From Cellvibrionaceae bacterium (GTDB lineage: Bacteria; Pseudomonadota; Gammaproteobacteria; Pseudomonadales; Cellvibrionaceae): DNA of 10,454 nucleotides. Under the pieces are notes generated by a model, which saw only the letters and a list, made by a program, of their open reading frames with translations, searched no databases and was not told the DNA's origin. A program made the position numbers and the translations under genes. This document shows positions 6,105-10,454 of this stretch, in pieces (positions within the stretch are counted from its first letter, which is position 1; the number at the start of each line of letters is the position of its first letter). The stretch is taken from the NCBI GenBank assembly GCA_025800435.1, contig JAOXRV010000567.1, forward strand, positions 1 to 10,454. The letters are read 5' to 3'.

Positions 6105-6575
6105 TTAGATCGGTAGTTGAGTTGTAAATTTAACCTGTTTTAGCGCAAAGGTAGAGTTTACCGCGGCTACGTTGGGCAGGTGTACCAACCGGGTTTTTAG
6201 CACGTTTTCATAGTGGTCAACACTGCCGACTACGACTTTGAGCAAGTAGTCTTTCTCGCCGCTGGTGGAGTAACACTCGACTACCTCAGGCATTTCTTGC
6301 ACGGCATTCTCAAAGGCGGTTAAGGCGTCTTCGTCGTGTTGCTTAATAGTGATATAGGCGTGGACTGAGACGCCAAGCTCCAGGGCCTCGGGGTTGAGCA
6401 GGGTTACTCGTCCTTCGATTATGCCTTCTTTTTCCAGACGCTTAATGCGGCGCCAACAGGGGGTGTGGGATAGGCCCACCGTCTCCCCGAGCTCTGCCAT
6501 AGAATAATCGGCATTCTCCTGCAGGGCGCGCAAGATCTTGCGATCAAACTCATCCAGGGCGAAGGTATCTGACAT
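6105..6575 (-). CDS. Lrp/AsnC-family transcriptional regulator
   Basis: From the ATG at 6575 it is 156 residues, the usual family length. Residues 8-55 form the helix-turn-helix (LDEFDRKILRALQENA, then MAELGETVGLSHTPCWRRIK). Residues about 65-150 are the RAM effector-binding domain, with the GEKDYLLKVVV turn that usually binds amino acids. A TTG five codons upstream is possible, but the ATG has GAGAG eight bases before it. Such proteins form octamer-type complexes and respond to leucine or other small molecules; the actual effector cannot be read from the sequence. It is divergent from a short-chain dehydrogenase, a common arrangement for a local regulator of a catabolic gene. A 16-bp inverted repeat at 6619-6634 upstream of its start is a candidate binding site. 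Confidence 0.92.
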   Translation of the reverse strand: MSDTFALDEFDRKILRALQENADYSMAELGETVGLSHTPCWRRIKRLEKEGIIEGRVTLLNPEALELGVSVHAYITIKQHDEDALTAFENAVQEMPEVVECYSTSGEKDYLLKVVVGSVDHYENVLKTRLVHLPNVAAVNSTFALKQVKFTTQLPI

Positions 6576-6618
6576 CCTAATATCTCTCAAACTTTTAGTT
6601 AACTGTCCTAAGTCTAGT

Positions 6619-6634
6619 CAGATATTCTTATCTG
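6619..6634. promoter_or_regulatory. Inverted repeat, candidate Lrp-type operator
   Basis: CAGATA-TTCT-TATCTG is a perfect 6-bp inverted repeat with an AT-rich 4-base centre. It lies 43 bases upstream of the Lrp-family start and in the region shared with the divergent dehydrogenase. It resembles the Lrp pattern CAG...CTG with an AT-rich middle, but is one base longer than the classic 15-mer. The rest of the 6576-6862 gap shows an imperfect palindrome at 6722-6740 and the promoter candidate at 6811-6819. Confidence 0.5.
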
Positions 6635-6810
6635 TCACTAAAACAGCAAAAAATAAACCCATTACCAGACGAGCGTGACAGGTGGTATTTGGCGACAGTT
6701 ACCCAGGCAGCAAAAATGGCCCCAAGCCCCGGGGTTTTGGCGGCCTAGCTGGGCTCTCGGCCAGATCAACGGCTTTGGTAGATAAGGATAGGCGCAGCCG
6801 GGGGCAAGTG

Positions 6811-6819
6811 TGATATAAC
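6811..6819 (+). promoter_or_regulatory. Extended -10 promoter candidate of the dehydrogenase gene
   Basis: TGATATAAC matches the extended -10 pattern TG-n-TATAAT at all but the last base. No -35 hexamer stands out upstream, where the sequence is GC-rich. It would give a leader of about 35 bases before the ATG at 6863. Confidence 0.4.
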
Positions 6820-6862
6820 TGGCCACCGACAATAATTATCCCAAGCGAATTAGGAGAGCAGT

Positions 6863-7639
6863 ATGGACTTAACAGATAAAGTCGCCGTTGTTACCGGTGG
6901 TGCTTCTGGCCTGGGTAAGGCCACCTGTGAGCAGTTGATTGCCCAGGGCGCCAAGGTTGCTATTTTCGACCTTAACGAAGATGCCGCTGAGCAAACCGTT
7001 ACTGAGCTGGGCGCAAACAAGGCCTGCTACAGCTTAGTTAATGTGGCCGATGAAGAGTCCGTAGCCGCGGGTATAGCGAAGGCGGTAGAAACCTTTGGTG
7101 CGATTCACATCTGTGTAAATTGCGCCGGTATTGCTAGTGCAACCAAGGTGCTCAACCGCGAAGGCCAGCCCATGCCCCAGGCCGATTTTGCCAAGGTTAT
7201 CACCGTTAATCTGCTGGGTTCTTTTAATGTGGCCCGCCTGGCCGCCGAGCAAATGGCCAAGAATGAGCCCAGCGGCGAGGCCCAAGAGCGCGGCGTTATT
7301 ATCAATACCGCCTCGGTTGCCGCCTTTGATGGGCAGATGGGTCAGGCGGCTTACGCCGCCAGTAAAGGTGGCCTGGTGGGCATGACCCTGCCGATGGCGC
7401 GCGACCTGGCCGGCGTGGGCATTCGTGTTAACACCATTGCCCCCGGTATTATGGGCACCCCACTGCTGATGTCTCTGCCCGATAATGTAAAAGATGGTTT
7501 GATTGCCAATGTGCAGTTCCCCAAGCGCTTGGGCCTGCCCGCGGAGTTTGGCGAGCTGGTTGTCACCATTGTTAAGACCGCTTACCTCAATGCCGAAACC
7601 ATTCGTTTGGATGGCGGTATTCGTATGCCGCCTCGCTAA
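6863..7639 (+). CDS. SDR-family 3-hydroxyacyl-CoA dehydrogenase type II-like
   Basis: This 258-residue classical short-chain dehydrogenase has the NAD-binding TGGASGLG (11-18), and Asp36 at the end of the second strand favours NAD over NADP. It also has NCAG (86-89), Asn116, and the catalytic Ser151, Tyr164 and Lys168 with standard 13- and 4-residue spacing. The sequence FDGQMGQAAYAASKGGLVGMTLPMAR and the ending LDGGIRMPPR resemble the 3-hydroxyacyl-CoA / 3-hydroxy-2-methylbutyryl-CoA dehydrogenase (HSD17B10-like) group. That group oxidises 3-hydroxyacyl-CoA in fatty-acid or isoleucine breakdown. The ATG has AGGAGA five bases upstream. It stands alone, divergent from an Lrp/AsnC regulator that may control it, and converges with the next minus-strand gene across 89 bases with no clear terminator. 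The substrate is uncertain. Confidence 0.9.
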   Translation: MDLTDKVAVVTGGASGLGKATCEQLIAQGAKVAIFDLNEDAAEQTVTELGANKACYSLVNVADEESVAAGIAKAVETFGAIHICVNCAGIASATKVLNREGQPMPQADFAKVITVNLLGSFNVARLAAEQMAKNEPSGEAQERGVIINTASVAAFDGQMGQAAYAASKGGLVGMTLPMARDLAGVGIRVNTIAPGIMGTPLLMSLPDNVKDGLIANVQFPKRLGLPAEFGELVVTIVKTAYLNAETIRLDGGIRMPPR

Positions 7640-7728
7640 ACATCCGCTCATGCGACGGTTTAAACCCCCGCTACAAGGCCCTGCAATATACAGAGCTACC
7701 TCAAGCTTAGCTGCTACTAAGTAAGCCT

Positions 7729-8634
7729 TTAGCGGGTCATTTTTTTCACAAACACCACCACAAACAGCGCCAGGGTAAAGCTGCCGATCAGCGCTTCGAT
7801 AGCCGCAAACAAACGCGATATACCCAGTGGGGTGATATCCCCATAGCCTAGGGTGGTAAACGTGACCACGCTAAAATAAATGCTGTCCAACAGGGCGCGG
7901 CCGTTTTTGCTCCAGCCCCCGTAGGGGTCAAAGCTGACGGTCTGGCCGCCAAAGTTAATGCCCGAGAAAAAATATAAACTGGCAAAGCCCAAAATAATAA
8001 TACTGCTAAAGGCCACCACTCGCAGGGGTTGCTCGCCATAGCCACAAAATAAATCCACTGTTTTAGAAATGATGCGGCCCAGAGAGTACTTGGGCATTTG
8101 TTTGCGCCGCACCACCATTTCGCGCTCAAAGAAATAACCGGCGCTCTCAAATAGGCCTTGGTTTTCAAATACCTTACGCAGGTGGCGATAAATTTCTTCG
8201 GCCTGTTGGTAGAGATCGAGCTGTTCGTGCGCATCACTGCTGGCCTGGGCCTGTTGCTCCTGCAAAACTCGGTCGCCCCAGGTGACATGCTCCAGTTTGG
8301 CATCGTGAAACTTGGTGCCCAGCAAATTGCAATTGCTCAGGTTGGCGCAGTGTAAATTGGCACCGCTAAGGTCGGCCTTCATCAGCGAGCTGCCGCTAAA
8401 ATCCAACATAAAACAGTGGGCACCGCGCAAATTGGCCCGGTAGAGGTCGCTGTCAATTAACTGGTGCCCGTGTTTGGCGTCGTAATTTACCAGATTTATA
8501 TTTTCTAAATTGCTGCCTTTGAGTTTAAAACCGCGCATTACCTGGCCCGACTTGGCCCGTTTTTGTAACAGCTCGGCAATATCATCCCGCCCCAGTAAAT
8601 CCCCAGCCTGCCACTGGCTGTCGTCTTCAAACAC
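7729..8634 (-). CDS. Pentapeptide-repeat protein fused to a two-helix potassium channel
   Basis: The 301-residue protein has two parts. Residues about 35-120 contain pentapeptide repeats of the A(D/N)LXX type (for example DLYRANLRGA, SLMKADLSGANLHCANLSNCNL), which form a right-handed beta helix. A Glu/Gln-rich helical linker follows (about 125-190). The C-terminal third is an Ion_trans_2 pore: a first membrane helix near 205-228, pore helix SIYFSVVTFTTLGYGD with the K+ filter GYG at 263-265, and a second helix near 273-296 ending in a basic tail. One subunit should form one quarter of a tetrameric inner-membrane channel with the repeat domain in the cytoplasm. The start is a GTG at 8634 with a G-rich stretch upstream; an in-frame stop lies five codons before it. 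The ligand or partner of the repeat domain is unknown. Confidence 0.88.
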   Translation of the reverse strand: MFEDDSQWQAGDLLGRDDIAELLQKRAKSGQVMRGFKLKGSNLENINLVNYDAKHGHQLIDSDLYRANLRGAHCFMLDFSGSSLMKADLSGANLHCANLSNCNLLGTKFHDAKLEHVTWGDRVLQEQQAQASSDAHEQLDLYQQAEEIYRHLRKVFENQGLFESAGYFFEREMVVRRKQMPKYSLGRIISKTVDLFCGYGEQPLRVVAFSSIIILGFASLYFFSGINFGGQTVSFDPYGGWSKNGRALLDSIYFSVVTFTTLGYGDITPLGISRLFAAIEALIGSFTLALFVVVFVKKMTR

Positions 8635-8707
8635 CGCTGCCCCCGCTCATTGCTGATCAATAAATTCAGCATAGCTGAGCTGCCGTAAAGCGGGAGATCA
8701 TTAAGCC

Positions 8708-8739
8708 GGCAAAATTTCCCTGGTCGATAGTGGGGGAAA
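8708..8739 (-). terminator. Weak terminator candidate after vanZ-like gene
   Basis: Read on the minus strand, TTTCCC (8739-8734) and GGGAAA (8720-8715) form a 6-bp stem with a 13-base loop, followed by TTTTGCC. It lies just after the VanZ-like stop. The stem is AT-containing and the U-tail is short, so this is tentative. Confidence 0.25.
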
Positions 8740-8747
8740 GAAATATT

Positions 8748-9116
8748 TTAGCCAGGTGTTTTTGATCGACCGCTTAATGGTAACCAAAAGGCAGCGGCGG
8801 CGATCAGGCCCAGTGCATTGGCCACTAGATCTGCGCTGTCAAACTGGCGCCCGGGTACCCAGTACTGTCCCGCTTCAATCGCGCTGGCCGCCAGCGCCAA
8901 CAGCAATATTGACCGCCAGCCGAAGGGGCGCGGAAAGAGCGCCAGCCCCAAGCTGCCGCCCACTGTGCCCCAACAGATAAAGTGCAGGGCTTTATCCCAA
9001 ATACTCACAAACGCCGAGCCCGGGCTGGGGCTGAGGGAGAAGTAAGCGGCGCCAACTAGCAATAGCCAAAATAGGCCCCAGCGCCAGGGTGCAGTGCTCA
9101 ACAGCAGTTGTTTCAC
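8748..9116 (-). CDS. VanZ-like membrane protein
   Basis: This 122-residue protein has about four hydrophobic segments: residues 12-28, 43-61, 68-82 and 100-113. The VanZ-family markers are WDKALHFICWGTVGGSLGLALF after the first helix, and AIEAGQYWVPGRQFDSADLVANALG, which carries the conserved Glu/Gln, PGR, Asp-x-x-Asp and Asn-x-x-Gly. VanZ itself gives low-level teicoplanin resistance, but most chromosomal members have no known role. The start is a GTG at 9116 with GGAG eight bases upstream. It overlaps the MarR stop as GTGA, so the two are co-translated. An annotation as a resistance gene would not be justified. Confidence 0.85.
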   Translation of the reverse strand: MKQLLLSTAPWRWGLFWLLLVGAAYFSLSPSPGSAFVSIWDKALHFICWGTVGGSLGLALFPRPFGWRSILLLALAASAIEAGQYWVPGRQFDSADLVANALGLIAAAAFWLPLSGRSKTPG

Positions 9117-9586
9117 CGGTCTGGCTCCGGGTTAATATCTGGCTCGGTGGCAATTTTAAAGGCGTGGTTGGTGCGCTTAAGCAGTTCCAATAATTGTTGG
9201 GTCTCTGCCGCGGTTAGATCCCCCAGTAGCTCTTCGCTCCAATCCGCATGGGCCTGGGCCATCTGCTCAAACAGCTGCCGCCCCTTGCGGGTCATGCGTA
9301 TTTGAATTACCCGCCGGTCAATGGGGCTGGCGCAGCGCTCGATCAAATGCTCGTTGACCATTCTGTCCACCAGGCGGGTGATATTGCCCCGGCTGGCCAG
9401 CAGTTGCTCGGCGACCTTGCCCATGGGCAGGCCATCCGGGTTGTAGCGGTACAGCTGCGATAGCACGTCAAAGCGGGACATGCTCTGGCGATAGCGCTGA
9501 TGAAAGCGGGTTTCCATCTCTTGCTCGATAGATTTAGAGCTTTTGGCTAGCTGCAGCCAGACTTTTAGGTGGATGTCACTGGTCAT
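9113..9586 (-). CDS. MarR-family transcriptional regulator
   Basis: From the ATG at 9586 it is 157 residues. The winged helix-turn-helix spans residues about 35-100: MSRFDVLSQLYRY, then LPMGKVAEQLLASRGNITRLVDRMV as the recognition region, and the wing with SPIDRRVIQIRMTRKG carrying the typical Asp-Arg-Arg. Helices at both ends form the dimer interface. A TTG 15 codons upstream is possible but gives an unlikely extra N-terminus; the ATG itself has no clear ribosome binding site. The gene is divergent from an aromatic-CoA monooxygenase gene and overlaps the VanZ-like gene by 4 bases. MarR proteins in this position often repress the neighbouring aromatic pathway and are released by an aromatic-CoA. 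That role is inferred. Confidence 0.92.
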   Translation of the reverse strand: MTSDIHLKVWLQLAKSSKSIEQEMETRFHQRYRQSMSRFDVLSQLYRYNPDGLPMGKVAEQLLASRGNITRLVDRMVNEHLIERCASPIDRRVIQIRMTRKGRQLFEQMAQAHADWSEELLGDLTAAETQQLLELLKRTNHAFKIATEPDINPEPDR

Positions 9587-9655
9587 GGTGTTGTTGTTAT
9601 AGCGCTTAGGTGGGGGCCATTTTACGGCCAATTATTACAAACGGCAAAATATGAC

Positions 9656-9684
9656 TTGTTTAAATATTACGTGTAATATATATT
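9656..9684 (+). promoter_or_regulatory. Promoter with palindromic operator candidate for the monooxygenase gene
   Basis: TTGTTT (9656-9661) and TATATT (9679-9684) are separated by exactly 17 bases. The spacer contains ATATTAC-GT-GTAATAT (9664-9679), a perfect 7-bp inverted repeat with a 2-base centre. A MarR dimer bound there would block polymerase directly. The site is about 80 bases upstream of the marR start and 65 bases before the monooxygenase ATG, so it could also affect marR. Confidence 0.6.
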
Positions 9685-9704
9685 TTGATCGAAGCGTAAA
9701 TCCA

Positions 9705-9718
9705 AGGCCCGAGGGCCT
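9705..9718 (+). promoter_or_regulatory. Inverted repeat in the 5' leader
   Basis: AGGCCC-GA-GGGCCT is an exact 6-bp inverted repeat between the predicted promoter and the ribosome binding site. The 2-base loop is too tight for a good RNA hairpin, so it may be a second protein site or chance. Confidence 0.3.
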
Positions 9719-9743
9719 ATTAATAAGCACACGAGGTTTAGCG

Positions 9744-10454
9744 ATGAAGATTACGGTAATTGGCGGTGGCCCCGGCGGCATGTACTTTGCCCTATTAACC
9801 AAAAAGGCCAAACCCGACTGGGATATTGAAATTTACGAGCAGAATAAGCGCGACGATACCTTCGGCTTTGGGGTGGTATTTTCGGACGATACCCTCGATG
9901 AGTTTCTCTCCCGCGATCCGGAATCTTACGAACGTATTCGTGACGACTTCGCCTATTGGGACGATATTGTTATCCGTTACAAGGGCGAAGAGATTCGCGC
10001 CTCGGGTAATGGCTTTTGCGGCACCTCGCGGGTCAGTTTGCTGAATTTATTGCAGGCCCGCTGCCGGGAGTTGGATATTCCCATGCACTTTGAAGCCCGC
10101 ATCCACCCCTCGGAATACGAAACCCGCTTTGCCGACTCGGATATTATCCTGGCCTCTGACGGCATCGGCTCGGCCACCCGCGAATATTTTAGCGAGGGCT
10201 TTAACCCCAGCGTTGTCACCAAGGCCAACCGCTTTGTGTGGATGGGATCCGAGCGCCCGCTTAAAGACTTCACTTATTTCTTTAAAGAGACTGAGCACGG
10301 TTTAATTTGTGCCCACACCTACCAGTATGAGCCCGGCCGCTCTACCTGGATTTTTGAAATGTCTGACGAGTGCTGGCAGGGCTTTGCGTTTGAAGAGCAA
10401 AACGAAGCGGACAGTAAAGCCAAGCTTGAAAAGATTTTCGCCGATGAGCTAGAG
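9744..10454 (+). CDS. Bifunctional salicylyl-CoA 5-hydroxylase / 2-aminobenzoyl-CoA monooxygenase-like, N-terminal part
   Basis: The first 237 codons are present and the frame is open at the right edge. The N-terminus has the FAD-binding GGGPGGMYFALL (7-18) with Glu32 at the end of the second strand for the ribose. FGFGVVFSDDTL follows, then the class A flavin monooxygenase motif DIILASDGIGSATR near 130-150. This pattern is that of the monooxygenase half of 2-aminobenzoyl-CoA monooxygenase/reductase and salicylyl-CoA 5-hydroxylase, proteins of about 770 residues whose C-terminal half is an Old Yellow Enzyme-like reductase. They hydroxylate CoA-activated anthranilate or salicylate. Which substrate applies here cannot be told. 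The ATG has GAGG seven bases upstream. It is probably the first gene of an aromatic-CoA degradation operon controlled by the divergent MarR. Confidence 0.85.
   Translation, partial: MKITVIGGGPGGMYFALLTKKAKPDWDIEIYEQNKRDDTFGFGVVFSDDTLDEFLSRDPESYERIRDDFAYWDDIVIRYKGEEIRASGNGFCGTSRVSLLNLLQARCRELDIPMHFEARIHPSEYETRFADSDIILASDGIGSATREYFSEGFNPSVVTKANRFVWMGSERPLKDFTYFFKETEHGLICAHTYQYEPGRSTWIFEMSDECWQGFAFEEQNEADSKAKLEKIFADELE

Noticed and set aside
7034..7651. Long minus-strand frame (205 codons) opposite the short-chain dehydrogenase
   Set aside because: The plus-strand protein has all family motifs and a ribosome binding site; the antisense frame has neither and is a codon-bias shadow.
7657..7666. 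GGTTTAAACC palindrome between the convergent dehydrogenase and channel genes
   Set aside because: It is short, AT-centred and has no T-run; nothing supports a terminator or operator role there.
8748..9116. Annotation of the VanZ-like gene as glycopeptide resistance
   Set aside because: Only general family similarity is present and no other van genes are nearby; the host is likely Gram-negative.

Overview
The window looks like chromosomal DNA from a free-living, probably marine gammaproteobacterium. The GC content is moderate, the promoters and ribosome binding sites are of proteobacterial type, and the gene content fits: a YccF membrane protein, an Ada/AlkA plus Ogt alkylation-repair pair, a TetR plus Old Yellow Enzyme pair, an Lrp/AsnC regulator, a short-chain dehydrogenase for acyl-CoA oxidation, and the start of an aromatic-CoA monooxygenase. 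A relative of Cellvibrionales/Spongiibacteraceae is a reasonable guess, but no single base proves it.

Layout. Bases 1-903 (+) hold the end of an unidentified, acidic-linker protein with a glycine-rich, cysteine-containing tail, overlapping a tiny two-helix membrane protein. Its 3' end runs into one of two copies of a short dispersed repeat (886-916 and 1012-1043). Next on the minus strand is yccF (1153-1611) with a likely terminator. A 146-bp MITE-like inverted-repeat element follows (1641-1786). Then comes a translationally coupled repair operon: an AdaA-type sensor/AraC/AlkA glycosylase fusion (3742-2339) followed by Ogt (2342-1854). A second MITE (3860-4134, 34-bp inverted ends, CTAG duplication) sits 3 bp past the stop codon of an Old Yellow Enzyme gene. 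That gene lies downstream of its TetR-family regulator (5857-4142 as a unit), an arrangement like nemRA, with a perfect 14-bp palindrome just upstream of the regulator.

From 5884 to 7728 there is a plus-strand intrinsic terminator with no coding gene before it, an Lrp/AsnC regulator (minus), and a divergent short-chain dehydrogenase (plus). From 7729 to 9586 (minus) lie a pentapeptide-repeat potassium channel, a VanZ-like protein and a MarR regulator; the last two overlap by 4 bp. The MarR gene faces the plus-strand start of a salicylyl-CoA/2-aminobenzoyl-CoA monooxygenase-like gene that runs off the right edge. A palindrome lies in the spacer of that gene's predicted promoter.

Functionally the window mixes stress defence (alkylation repair, electrophile reduction), membrane proteins, and the regulatory edge of acyl-CoA and aromatic-CoA catabolism. 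No rRNA, tRNA, CRISPR array or complete transposase gene was seen. The least explained parts are the left-edge effector-like gene with its small membrane partner, and the orphan terminator at 6054-6080.
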